From Chryseobacterium angstadtii (GTDB taxonomy: Bacteria > Bacteroidota > Bacteroidia > Flavobacteriales > Weeksellaceae): a stretch of DNA of 64,000 nt. Position numbers and translations under genes: made by a program. Location: NCBI RefSeq assembly GCF_001045465.1, contig NZ_LFND01000002.1, positions 434,001-498,000 on the forward strand, given 5' to 3'. Shown here one piece after another: positions 25,220-33,765 of this stretch; position 1 is the first letter of the stretch, and every line of letters begins with the position of its first letter. Under the pieces are notes generated by a model, which did not search any database, had not been told where the DNA came from, and worked only from the letters and a program-made list of their open reading frames with translations.

Positions 25220-25227
25220 CAAAAGTA
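25220..25227 (-). promoter_or_regulatory. TACTTTTG box of the receptor locus
   Basis: On the minus strand TACTTTTG ends 28 bases before the ATG at 25191. No Fur-like palindrome is obvious around it. Confidence 0.5.
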
Positions 25228-25300
25228 TGAAAATAATTTAAGTTTTATGATGAAGGATGTAAAAACTATTCAATAGGTCGTTGAAAGGGAGAGCTTGTTA

Positions 25301-25523
25301 CAGGAGTTGATGATAGAACTGAGAGACAAGAATCAAGAGACAAGAACCAAGAACCAAGACATCAGATACCAGACATCAGATTCTAGACATGAGACTTTTT
25401 TGGGTAAATTTTAGTTTCCGAATCCGGGTTACGAAGATCGAACCCGCAACTACCAACAATCAAAATCTCTATACTCATATACTCTCCAACCCTAATACTC
25501 TCCAACTCCCAAACCCGTAACTC
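25301..25523 (-). repeat. Stop-codon-adjacent degenerate repeat, site 4 (longest)
   Basis: Directly after the TAG of the ABC-F gene, the sense strand reads GAGTTACGGGTTTGGGAGTTGG, then GTATTAGGGTTGGAGAGTAT, then a second block of CTGATGTCTGGTATCTGATG and TTGGTTCTTGGTTCTTG words. It fills most of the 332-base gap. No hairpin is visible. Confidence 0.6.
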
Positions 25524-27452
25524 CTAGCTCAGTTGAGAACCCAAATGTTCCCATTCCTGTAAAGCTACTTCCAGTTCTTCTTTCGTTTTATTATATTTTT
25601 CTAAAGTTTCTTCAGACGGATTTTCCTTCGTAAAAGAAGCTTCGAATGTTTCGATTTCTGCTTCAAGTTCGGAAATTCTTTCTTCTACTTTCTTTAATTT
25701 ATTTTGAATATTTTTTTGCTCTTTGCTTACGATGGTTGATGATTTCTCTTCCACCTTCACTTCTTTCGGAGCCAGTTTCACCTCTACTTTCACTTCTTCG
25801 CCGTGAAGTTTTGCTTTTTCGGCAGAAATTTCTCTGAGTGTTTCTTTTTGTCTGTATTCCAGATATTCTCCTACACTTCCCAGGAATTCTTTCATTCTTC
25901 CGTCGCGGAATTCATAAATTTTATCACAAAGTCCGTCCAGGAATTCTCTGTCGTGAGAAATCACGATCAGTGTTCCTTCAAAATTCTGCAGAGCCAGCTT
26001 GATGATCTCCTTAGACTGAATGTCCAAGTGGTTCGTAGGCTCATCCATAATCAACGTGTTGAAAGGACGAAGTAATAATTTACAAAGTGCCAGACGGTTT
26101 CTTTCTCCTCCGGAAAGTACTTTTGTCTTTTTGGAAACTGCTTCACCCTGGAAAAGGAAAGATCCTAAAAGATCTCTTACTCTAGGTCTTGTTTCTTCCG
26201 TTGCAGCATCTTCCGCTTCTTCTAAAACCGTTTTATTGGGAGTCAGAACTTCTTCCTGGTTTTGGGCGAAGTATCCAATGTTCACATTGTGTCCCAGGTT
26301 CCAGGTTCCTGAATAATCTTTAATATCTCCGGCCAGAATTTTTGCCAATGTGGTTTTTCCCTGTCCGTTTTGTCCTAAAAGAGCAATTCTGTCTCCTCTC
26401 TGAACAATAAAGTCTACGTCATCAAAAATCTGCTTGTTTCCGTATGCCTTTCCTAAGTGATCTGCCTCAAAAATAACTTTTCCGGGAACCATAGACTGTA
26501 CAAAACGGATATTGAATTTTGAAACGTCTTCATTATCAATTTCAATACGCTCAATTTTATCCAGTTTTTTAATCAGTGACTGTGCAAAAGATGCTTTGGT
26601 AGCACTTGCACGGAACTTATTGATGTTGTCCTCCATCTGCTTGATCTCCGCATCCTGATTCTTTTTAGCATTGATCAGCTTTTCACGGCGCTCTTCACGC
26701 ATCACCAGATATTTGGAGTAGTTGGCTTTATAATCGTCTACTTTCTTATTATTGATATCAAAAGTTCTGTTGCACACCGCCGTCATGAACTGCTTGTCGT
26801 GACTTACCAGAACAATAGCACCGGGATAATCTTTCAGGAAGTTTTCCAGCCAGATGATGGATTCCATATCCAGGTGGTTGGTAGGCTCATCGAGAAGCAT
26901 GATGTCATTTTTCTGAAGCAGCAGTTTTGCCAGTTCAATTCTCATTCTCCAGCCTCCGGAAAACTCGTCGGTAATTTTGCGGAAATCATCTGCTTTGAAT
27001 CCTAAACCGAACAGTACTTTCTCCATATCGCCTTCAAGATTGTAGGCATCATGGTTCATCAGAAGATCGTTCAGCTCTGTCATTTTATTGATCAGTTCAG
27101 AATAAGCATCACTTTCATAGTCTGTTCTTACAGCCATCTGGTGATTCACCTCTTCCAGTTCATTTTTCCATGCATTGATCTGCTCAAAAGCCTGCATGGT
27201 TTCATCCCAAACCGTTCTTCCTTTTACAAAATCAAGATCCTGTTTCAGGAACCCGATAGTAACACTTCCTTCACGGACTACGTTTCCTTCATAGAAATTA
27301 ATTTCCCCTGAAAGCATTTTTAATAAAGTAGATTTTCCTGCTCCATTTTTTCCTACGAGCCCTACTTTATCATCCTTTTTAATGGTGAAATTGGTGTTTT
27401 GAAACAGATAGTTTCCTGAATGATGTAATCCTAAACCTTGAACCGAAAGCAT
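25524..27452 (-). CDS. ABC-F family ATPase
   Basis: 642 residues without membrane helices. Two ABC domains: Walker A GKNGAGKST (about 35) and GQNGQGKTT (about 355), signatures SGGWRMR and SGGERNR, Walker B LLDEPTNHLD and IMDEPTNHLD. Between them lies the helical linker with the Lys/Glu-rich arm (REERREKLINAKKNQDAEIKQ). The C-terminal 110 residues form a charged coiled coil. ABC-F proteins act on ribosomes; this one is closest in outline to Uup/YheS-type housekeeping members rather than to known resistance types, but the subgroup is uncertain. Confidence 0.94.
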   Translation of the reverse strand: MLSVQGLGLHHSGNYLFQNTNFTIKKDDKVGLVGKNGAGKSTLLKMLSGEINFYEGNVVREGSVTIGFLKQDLDFVKGRTVWDETMQAFEQINAWKNELEEVNHQMAVRTDYESDAYSELINKMTELNDLLMNHDAYNLEGDMEKVLFGLGFKADDFRKITDEFSGGWRMRIELAKLLLQKNDIMLLDEPTNHLDMESIIWLENFLKDYPGAIVLVSHDKQFMTAVCNRTFDINNKKVDDYKANYSKYLVMREERREKLINAKKNQDAEIKQMEDNINKFRASATKASFAQSLIKKLDKIERIEIDNEDVSKFNIRFVQSMVPGKVIFEADHLGKAYGNKQIFDDVDFIVQRGDRIALLGQNGQGKTTLAKILAGDIKDYSGTWNLGHNVNIGYFAQNQEEVLTPNKTVLEEAEDAATEETRPRVRDLLGSFLFQGEAVSKKTKVLSGGERNRLALCKLLLRPFNTLIMDEPTNHLDIQSKEIIKLALQNFEGTLIVISHDREFLDGLCDKIYEFRDGRMKEFLGSVGEYLEYRQKETLREISAEKAKLHGEEVKVEVKLAPKEVKVEEKSSTIVSKEQKNIQNKLKKVEERISELEAEIETFEASFTKENPSEETLEKYNKTKEELEVALQEWEHLGSQLS

Positions 27453-27495
27453 TTGTTTAAATAAAAATTAATGATGAATAATGAATTTCCGGGTG

Positions 27496-27503
27496 CAAAA
27501 GTA
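27496..27503 (-). promoter_or_regulatory. TACTTTTG box of the ABC-F gene
   Basis: On the minus strand TACTTTTG ends 43 bases before the ATG. Confidence 0.45.
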
Positions 27504-27570
27504 CGGAAAAAGAAATGAATTGCCGAGAAATAATAACATTCTGGTTCACAATAGATTTATTCATTGACGC

Positions 27571-27599
27571 AAAAAGGGATGTCCTGCCAGACACCCCTT
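27571..27599 (-). terminator. Terminator of the Tle1-like gene
   Basis: On the minus strand arms AAGGGGTGTC and GACATCCCTT (one G-T pair) with a six-base loop and a T run, 42 bases after the stop. Confidence 0.7.
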
Positions 27600-27640
27600 C
27601 GTAACCTAAATTTAAAACTGAAAAGTACTAACGTTTGTAT

Positions 27641-28978
27641 CTAATTCTGTTCTGCCGCCATGGATCTTATCTCAATAGTACGGCTCCAGATATCATTATT
27701 CGGAACATTGGTCCCATACAGGAAGTCAGCCACAAAGCTGTCTTCGGGAAGATGCAGATCTGTCACCAGTTTGGTATGGATTCCTCTTTCTATGGATGTA
27801 CTGCTGGGTACATTCAGACCGTTGTTGATCAATTCTGCCTCAATTTCATCATCTGATTTACCGGAAACATCTCTAATCGTTCCAAAATTGGCTGAAATAT
27901 GGGTATAATCTGCAAGAGCTGTATAATCATATTTTGGTTTCAAAGCAGGTAAAAAGCTTTCAACATAAGCCGCTAGGTCTGTATAAAAATCTGAGAGGAA
28001 AGCATCATTTTCGATATCAAGTCCCACACTGGCAAGGTCTGTACTGAATATTCCAGATACCGCATTATTGGTTTCCTCCAGCATAATTCTTCCGTACACA
28101 AACGGAAGGGTATTCAGCACCAAATCTCTGGAAACATAGGCCTGAGACAAGACAACTCCTCTTTCAATCTGAAAACCAGAAAGCAGAGCGTCCCATATCT
28201 TATTTCCTTCAGCATCCGTTTTTGCATTTCTTACATCCGAAACATAGTCATTCAGATCTTTGACATTAATAAAATCCGTGGAAATGTATACGGAATGCCC
28301 TGCCGGAAGATAACCGCCGCCTACATCAGCATGGGCTCCGGGAACGAAAATTTCTTTCCATACGGAACCGGCAGTCTCGGTTTTGGTATCCTGCATATTT
28401 CTTGAATTCTCAAAGAAACCGGTTAATGGAAAAAAGAACCTGCATTCGTTCACAGCACATATATGAAGGGCATTTTCTACCTGCTGCGGCAGTCCCATAT
28501 CATAGGTATTGAATGGTTTGGATTCCACCGTATCAAAAACACCCAGAAATTTTATGCTTACATTTCCTGAAGGATACTGGGTTGCAAGCAGGTTGCAGAA
28601 TTCCCTTGCCAGCATACTTCCCCTGCTGAATCCGTATACATAAAAATGGTAGTCTATATTTTTATTATTGATCAGATTCCGGGTAAACGTAACTGCTTTC
28701 TGCAATTTGTCATCAGAAGAATATCCTTGTGCATCCGGAGGATTGGCGCATGTTGCCATAGCAAAATTGCTGTCTTCTTCTCCTGTAAATGTACCTATCC
28801 CTTCTACGTATATTTTATTACTTCCGTAAAATAAGTTGAATAATTTATAAATATTGGTGGGTGCGCCTTTATAGCTTTCATTGTTCACTGAAGGTCTTTT
28901 TCCTGCCGCCGCATTGATCCCATTATTTCCTGTTCCGTCAAAAAAGATCCCGACAGACATGGCTGTATCGTTTTCCAT
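27641..28978 (-). CDS. Tle1-like phospholipase (DUF2235), orphan
   Basis: 445 residues. The start SVGIFFDGTGNN, the nucleophile elbow GFSRG (Ser118), the LGVFDTVES strand and the GAHADVGGGY motif (Asp and His of the triad region) are diagnostic of DUF2235, the family of type VI secretion phospholipase effectors Tle1. The reaction would be hydrolysis of phospholipid acyl chains. There is no signal peptide, no T6SS structural gene, no VgrG/PAAR and no obvious immunity gene next to it; the neighbours are a two-component system and an ABC-F gene. It may be an orphan effector or a cytoplasmic lipase of another role. Confidence 0.87.
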   Translation of the reverse strand: MENDTAMSVGIFFDGTGNNGINAAAGKRPSVNNESYKGAPTNIYKLFNLFYGSNKIYVEGIGTFTGEEDSNFAMATCANPPDAQGYSSDDKLQKAVTFTRNLINNKNIDYHFYVYGFSRGSMLAREFCNLLATQYPSGNVSIKFLGVFDTVESKPFNTYDMGLPQQVENALHICAVNECRFFFPLTGFFENSRNMQDTKTETAGSVWKEIFVPGAHADVGGGYLPAGHSVYISTDFINVKDLNDYVSDVRNAKTDAEGNKIWDALLSGFQIERGVVLSQAYVSRDLVLNTLPFVYGRIMLEETNNAVSGIFSTDLASVGLDIENDAFLSDFYTDLAAYVESFLPALKPKYDYTALADYTHISANFGTIRDVSGKSDDEIEAELINNGLNVPSSTSIERGIHTKLVTDLHLPEDSFVADFLYGTNVPNNDIWSRTIEIRSMAAEQN

Positions 28979-29137
28979 CGCTGTGTTTTATTTTAATTGT
29001 TAAAAGTTTTTCCTCAACATTTCCATAATATGATTCTGTTTTAAATCCCGTTAAACTTATTTTTCAAATTAACGGAAGAAGGAAAAGCGATACTAGCGTG
29101 AAAAATACCAAATAAAAAATTCCGTATTTCTACGGAA

Positions 29138-29815
29138 TTACATTTTGTCGAGAGAATATATATTGTTCACAACGGCATAAATTACGATACCTACCGTGTT
29201 CTTGGCTCCGATTTTTTCAAGAATCCGCTGGCGGTGGCTTTCTACTGTTCTGGGGCTTATGAAGAGTTTTTCACCGATCTCATTATTGGTATACTCCTGA
29301 CAGATCAGTTTTACGACATCTTTTTCCCGCTCAGAGAGTTCGTCCTCCATTTCAAATAAGGATTTCTTTTTTGCGGAACTGTTCATGTAGGTGAAGAGCA
29401 TCTGATGGTCTTCTGCCGTAAAGAATACGCCGTTTTTATACACCATTGTAATGGCATCAATAAATGTTTTCTTATCCGAATTTTTGGGTAAAAACGCAGA
29501 AACCCCCAATTTGACCATATACCCAAGTATAGAAGTTTTGTAATGCGAAGAGAGGATGATGATTCTGAGCTCAGGGTATTTTTCTTTAAGGATTTCTACC
29601 AGTTCAAAACCGTTCATGGGCTGCATCTGTACATCCACCAGTGCAATATGTGGAAATTCTTCTTCCGGAAGACTTCCTAATTTCTCAATAAAATCCGGGC
29701 CGTTATTGGATGTAAGACATACGGAAATATTCTTTTCATTCGAAAGCAGCATTTTTACCCCTTCCAGGATCAGCTGTTCGTCATCAATTAAGGCTATTTT
29801 GATTTGGGAATTCAT
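29138..29815 (-). CDS. NarL/LuxR-type response regulator
   Basis: 225 residues. The receiver domain has the acidic pair DDE (about 11-13), phospho-acceptor Asp in ALVDVQMQPMNG and the conserved Lys in FLPKNSDK. The C-terminal LuxR HTH reads LSEREKDVVKLICQEYTNNE and FISPRTVESHRQRILEKIG. Its start overlaps the kinase gene by 32 bases, so the pair is translated together. The targets are unknown. Confidence 0.95.
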   Translation of the reverse strand: MNSQIKIALIDDEQLILEGVKMLLSNEKNISVCLTSNNGPDFIEKLGSLPEEEFPHIALVDVQMQPMNGFELVEILKEKYPELRIIILSSHYKTSILGYMVKLGVSAFLPKNSDKKTFIDAITMVYKNGVFFTAEDHQMLFTYMNSSAKKKSLFEMEDELSEREKDVVKLICQEYTNNEIGEKLFISPRTVESHRQRILEKIGAKNTVGIVIYAVVNNIYSLDKM

Positions 29816-30512
29816 TGTTTTTTGGAATTATAATGATTAAACGGGTTCCTTTATTTAAAGTACTTTTCCATTTATGGGCAGCATTCATGGATTTTATCCG
29901 GGATTCAATATTTTTGATTCCCATTCCTTTTTTCACCAGATTATAATCAAATCCCTGTCCGTTATCAGTAATGATCACCGACATATTCTGAGGATAATCT
30001 TTGATATAGATCCAAATATCCGAGGCCGTAGAATGTTTGATCACATTGGTGGTAAATTCCTGGATAATTCTGTACAGCTGTACTTCTACAAAGATATCTT
30101 TTTTCCCATATCCGGGCATTACCTGCATGGAAATATTGATCTTGTGCGAGAGGTTGGCTATCAATTCTTCCACATAAAGAACAAACCCCACCGATTCGAG
30201 GTTGACAGGATATAATGAATGGGAAATACTTCTGGCCGCATCAATAAGGGATGCCATCTGGCTGTAAATGTTTTTTTTGATAATCTCATCTCCTTTGGTA
30301 TCCAGATTGTTCATCCAAAGTGAAAGAATATTCAGGCGGTTTCCTATATCATCATGGATCATGACGGCTATTCTTTTTCGTTCTTCCTCCTGAGCTTTGA
30401 TATTTTCAAGTACGAGTTTTTTCTGGTGAAGAACTTCCGCTTCATGCTGGACATTCTTTTCCTTAATGATCCGGCTTATAAAAGACCGGTAAGCAAGGAG
30501 AATAAAGGACAC
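29784..30512 (-). CDS. HisKA_3 sensor histidine kinase with an uncertain start
   Basis: 242 residues from a GTG at 30512. The HisKA_3 dimerisation helix (EEERKRIAVMIHDDIGNRLNIL, phospho-His in the IHDD motif) and the HATPase boxes (TTNVIKHS, ITDNGQGFD, GMGIKNIESR) are clear. The frame continues upstream without stop to about 30611 and reads IKEVTLNISLLVLIIVTITV, which completes a membrane helix, but no ATG, GTG or TTG lies there. An ATT at 30575 that overlaps the stop region of the gene before would give the natural start (IKEVTLN). With the GTG start the helix is cut to about nine residues. Partner: the response regulator that overlaps its end. Confidence 0.88.
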   Translation of the reverse strand: MSFILLAYRSFISRIIKEKNVQHEAEVLHQKKLVLENIKAQEEERKRIAVMIHDDIGNRLNILSLWMNNLDTKGDEIIKKNIYSQMASLIDAARSISHSLYPVNLESVGFVLYVEELIANLSHKINISMQVMPGYGKKDIFVEVQLYRIIQEFTTNVIKHSTASDIWIYIKDYPQNMSVIITDNGQGFDYNLVKKGMGIKNIESRIKSMNAAHKWKSTLNKGTRLIIIIPKNNEFPNQNSLN

Positions 30513-30562
30513 TATAACGGTTATGGTAACAATTATAAGGACGAGAAGGCTGATATTTAAGG

Positions 30563-31186
30563 TTACTTCTTTAATTTGATGAAGGTATATAAAAATGAAC
30601 AGTATAAAATACTCGACAAAATATTATTCACGCTCAGAATAATATAATAATCGTTTTCTGATAAATTGGCCAGCTGATGCTGAATAATAAAAATAAAAAC
30701 CGAAACGGAATAGTAGAAAAAAATACTGGCATCTACAAGCAGGAAACGGTTTTGTGTGGAAGTATCTCTGATCTCACGGATCAGGGCAAATCCCGAAAGA
30801 CAGATGATGATAATATTTGAAATCACCTTTACAATATCGCTGTTAGAAGGCCAGTCCACAGTATATTTTGATCCCATGAACCCTAAGGCCAGTATTCCTG
30901 TAATCATCAGGATATATTTCGGGAGCTCCAGCTTTCTTATGAATAAAGCGGTGACCAGAAAAAATTCACCTGCTATATAAAGCGGATACAGAAATGAGGT
31001 ATCATTGAGGTTGAAAACATAAGGCAGAACCAGGTTCAGGAGTTCAATAAAAAAAAGAAAAGCAATACAATGAAAATATTGCTTTTCTTTATGATTTAAT
31101 ATACGGTATTTTGCTGCTCCCAACAGTATGATGGACAGGAGCAGACCATAGTTTAGGAATAAAATAGCTTTAAAAAAATCGGTCAT
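30563..31186 (-). CDS. Polytopic membrane protein of the two-component operon
   Basis: 207 residues with about six or seven hydrophobic helices (FLNYGLLLSIILLGAAKY, CIAFLFFIELLNLVLPYVF, YILMITGILALGFMG, VISNIIIICLSGFALI) and a last helix LSSILYCSFLYTFIKLKK. It precedes the kinase directly; the kinase frame overlaps its last codons. It resembles the membrane sensor parts of 7TM-type kinases as a separate chain, so a role as the sensor partner of the kinase is a reasonable inference. No family is recognised. Confidence 0.78.
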   Translation of the reverse strand: MTDFFKAILFLNYGLLLSIILLGAAKYRILNHKEKQYFHCIAFLFFIELLNLVLPYVFNLNDTSFLYPLYIAGEFFLVTALFIRKLELPKYILMITGILALGFMGSKYTVDWPSNSDIVKVISNIIIICLSGFALIREIRDTSTQNRFLLVDASIFFYYSVSVFIFIIQHQLANLSENDYYIILSVNNILSSILYCSFLYTFIKLKK

Positions 31187-31210
31187 TCCTATCTCTATAC
31201 GTATTTAATT

Positions 31211-31948
31211 TTAAGATCCAAGTTCAGGAATACGGCATACAGGCGGACATGGTTTTGCCCAGTCGTAGGTATTTGAAACCATTTCAGTACTTTCTCCCTG
31301 CTGTAAAAGTTCATGAGAAGAAATAAAGATCAATGTTACCAGCATTCTCTGGTAGATATCATTGTGTCTTAATCCGAATGAGCATTTAACGCTTGCTACC
31401 TTTGGAATAGGGTGGCAAAGGTCTGCCTCAGGAATATAAAATCTTCTGAAGACTCTTTCTCCTTTGAATTCATTACATTCACGGAAGAACCACTCCATCC
31501 CTTCGTTTCTCCAACGCTCAATAGCTTCTACGGCTATATCCTGATCAAGAACCGGCTGGCTGGATACCGGGAAATTGGTATTCATATTATCATCTACTTT
31601 AGTAAGATTACTGGAAATAACAGCATTCTTAACGATGGTAAACTCTTTTGTTTCCTGCAGTCTTAAATCGTGTTTAAGTGGACCCAGAACTGTGTACTGG
31701 TATTCGGTAACTCCTTTTTCTCTATGCCCCTGTTCGTCCAGTGGAACAAAAATAAGATACATTTGGTTATCCAACACCCCTATTTCGGCACACAGATCCA
31801 CATATTTGTTGGCATCTTTGATTTTTGTAATCTGATCTGAAGACAGATCAAAAACGTAATTGGTAGGGATCAGATTAGAGATCAGGTAATAATTTTGTAA
31901 ATAACGATTCCATTCAGAGATGGCCGTTAAGTAATCTTTTTCGTTCAT
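31211..31948 (-). CDS. Uncharacterised soluble protein upstream of the two-component genes
   Basis: 245 residues, no signal peptide or membrane helix. The sequence is well behaved (MNEKDYLTAISEWNRYLQNY, then DLCAEIGVLDNQMYLIFVPL, then ERWRNEGMEWFFRECNEFKG, and the end KPCPPVCRIPELGS). I do not recognise a domain. The next gene starts 24 bases after its stop, which suggests one operon with the membrane protein, kinase and response regulator. Confidence 0.72.
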   Translation of the reverse strand: MNEKDYLTAISEWNRYLQNYYLISNLIPTNYVFDLSSDQITKIKDANKYVDLCAEIGVLDNQMYLIFVPLDEQGHREKGVTEYQYTVLGPLKHDLRLQETKEFTIVKNAVISSNLTKVDDNMNTNFPVSSQPVLDQDIAVEAIERWRNEGMEWFFRECNEFKGERVFRRFYIPEADLCHPIPKVASVKCSFGLRHNDIYQRMLVTLIFISSHELLQQGESTEMVSNTYDWAKPCPPVCRIPELGS

Positions 31949-32081
31949 AAGTTCATGGTTTGTTTAGTCGCATAAAATTATACAAACTAAACATCCTGCA
32001 CAAATAATCTCATCATAAATTTATTATTCGTAAAACAAATTTAATTTTCACCTATAAAAGATATTCATCAATGAAAAAAAA

Positions 32082-32702
32082 TCAGTAGTTCCTTACGGTA
32101 ATATGATAACAGCTTTGCTGTCTTTCTTTGATGTAGTAAATCCGGCCTGCATCCGCATAATATTTTAAAACTTTCTCCAGGGCCACTTCCATTTTCGGAT
32201 TGTATTTCAGTACATCATTGAAACGTATGTAAGAAATATCAAAAGAATTTCCGTAATTGTGGGAGCTGATTCCCAGTGATGCATTGGAATTCACTCTTCT
32301 CAATCTGCACTGATCTTCAAGAGTTCGTGTAATGGATGAAACGGTGAAAGTATGTCCTTTGGTTTCTTTGCTAAATCTGGATCCCATTTTTTCCAGAGTC
32401 GCTTTTGCTTTGGAAACCATATAAGCCCGGCTGTAATCCAGTTTCTGAATGCGGTACCCTTTTCCTGTTTTCTTTATTTTGTGAAACTTTCCGCTGCTGA
32501 TGTATTTCTGTACGGTTTTGGAATCTTTCAGAAGCTTCACCCCAAAACTTTTTGAGGCATCCAGATGTGCTTTGTACAGAGGCGTAGGTTCTACTTTCAG
32601 AACAGATTCAAGATCATAACAGGGAAGCGTTTTTTTTGCTTTCTGAGAATAATAAAAGCTATACATAAAAGGCAATAAAGCCACACAAAAAAACTTTCTC
32701 AT
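32082..32702 (-). CDS. DUF5715 / M15-like exported peptidase-type protein
   Basis: 206 residues with a signal peptide-like start (MRKFFCVALLPFMYSFYYSQ). The C-terminal half holds SSITRTLEDQCRLRRVNSNA, SSHNYGNSFDISY (the SxHxxGxxxD zinc motif of M15 D-Ala-D-Ala peptidases) and a last His in CYHITVRNY, the third zinc ligand position. It therefore has the M15-type fold with a probable peptidoglycan-related role. DUF5715 is the family name I recall. It is divergent to aqpZ. Confidence 0.82.
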   Translation of the reverse strand: MRKFFCVALLPFMYSFYYSQKAKKTLPCYDLESVLKVEPTPLYKAHLDASKSFGVKLLKDSKTVQKYISSGKFHKIKKTGKGYRIQKLDYSRAYMVSKAKATLEKMGSRFSKETKGHTFTVSSITRTLEDQCRLRRVNSNASLGISSHNYGNSFDISYIRFNDVLKYNPKMEVALEKVLKYYADAGRIYYIKERQQSCYHITVRNY

Positions 32703-32886
32703 TAACCATGCTTTTAAATTACTAAACGAAAGATAAACATTTATGCCATACCATTCAAGCGCATTATAATGTTACCCTGAAAAGATTCCCAACAAACATC
32801 AAACCAAATTATTAAATACATAATTTTAAGTTATAAAAAGTTAATTTTTTTTTACATTTTAACTTTTTATTTTAAAATTTAAATTT

Positions 32887-32894
32887 TACATTTG
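32887..32894 (+). promoter_or_regulatory. TACATTTG box of aqpZ
   Basis: TACATTTG matches the box fully and ends 24 bases before the ATG at 32919. An in-frame TTG lies inside the box, so it cannot be the start codon; this decides the start. Confidence 0.6.
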
Positions 32895-32918
32895 AGATAC
32901 ATTTATAAAATAAACAAC

Positions 32919-33641
32919 ATGATAAAAAAACTTTTTGCTGAATTTTTCGGCACATTTTGGCTTGTTTTCGGTGGTTGCGGAAGTGCTGTTTTCGCTGCCG
33001 GAGTTCCCGACATTGGCATTGGACTTCTAGGCGTATCTTTAGCCTTTGGTCTTACGGTTCTTACCATGGCTTATGCTGTAGGCCATATTTCCGGTGGGCA
33101 TTTCAATCCCGCTGTATCTTTCGGACTTTTAGCCGGAGGCCGGTTTTCGGCAAAGGATCTTATTCCTTATGTTGTAGCGCAGTGTCTTGGTGCATTGGCT
33201 GCTGCAGGATGTCTTTATGTTATCCTTAACGGATCAGGAGCGGTAGATTTCTCAAAACCCGGGGCTTTTGCTACCAATTTCTACGGAGAAGCGGTTTACA
33301 ACGGAAAAGCATTCAGTATGGGAGCTGCATTCCTTGCCGAGTTTTTACTTACTGCATTCTTCCTGATTGTTATTATGGGAGCAACAGATAAGTGGGCTAA
33401 CGGAAAATTTGCAGGTATCGCTATTGGTCTGGCTTTAACATTAATTCACCTTATTTCTATTCCAATCACCAATACTTCTGTAAACCCGGCGAGATCACTT
33501 TCGCAGGCGGTATTTACGGGCGGACTTGCTATGTCTCAGCTCTGGCTGTTCTGGGCAGCGCCTATTATGGGAGGAGTTGTCGGAGGATTGATCTACAAGT
33601 TCTTACTTCAGAGAGATTCAACTGAGGTTGTAGCAGATTAG
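32919..33641 (+). CDS. aqpZ: Aquaporin Z
   Basis: 240 residues from the ATG at 32919; the longer frame begins at a TTG inside the promoter box. It is an inner-membrane water channel. Both NPA motifs are present ([11 protein letters not shown] about 59-69 and [10 protein letters not shown] about 186-195) with six membrane helices between and around them. The second NPA loop has the Arg of the selectivity filter. It has its own promoter and a strong terminator. Confidence 0.96.
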   Translation: MIKKLFAEFFGTFWLVFGGCGSAVFAAGVPDIGIGLLGVSLAFGLTVLTMAYAVGHISGGHFNPAVSFGLLAGGRFSAKDLIPYVVAQCLGALAAAGCLYVILNGSGAVDFSKPGAFATNFYGEAVYNGKAFSMGAAFLAEFLLTAFFLIVIMGATDKWANGKFAGIAIGLALTLIHLISIPITNTSVNPARSLSQAVFTGGLAMSQLWLFWAAPIMGGVVGGLIYKFLLQRDSTEVVAD

Positions 33642-33654
33642 TACAAATCAATAT

Positions 33655-33695
33655 AAAAAATATAGGCTGTCAGTTTCTGGCGGCCTATATTTTTT
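33655..33695. terminator. Bidirectional terminator downstream of aqpZ
   Basis: Arms AAAAAATATAGGC and GCCTATATTTTTT around a 15-base loop. The convergent nuclease-like gene can use it too. Confidence 0.8.
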
Positions 33696-33696
33696 G

Positions 33697-33765
33697 GGTT
33701 GAAAGTTACGGGTTTCGAGTTCGAATCACGGAACCCGTATCCCGAAACTCTATTATCCCCATTAA
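33697..33765 (-). repeat. Stop-codon-adjacent degenerate repeat, site 5
   Basis: After the stop of the nuclease-like gene the sense strand reads TAGAGTTTCGGGATACGGG, then TTCGAACTCGAAACCCG. The words match those at sites 3, 4 and 9. Confidence 0.5.

Noticed and set aside
33710-33745. GAGTTCGAATCACGG looked like a tRNA T arm
   Set aside because: No acceptor or anticodon arms fit around it; it belongs to the degenerate repeat.
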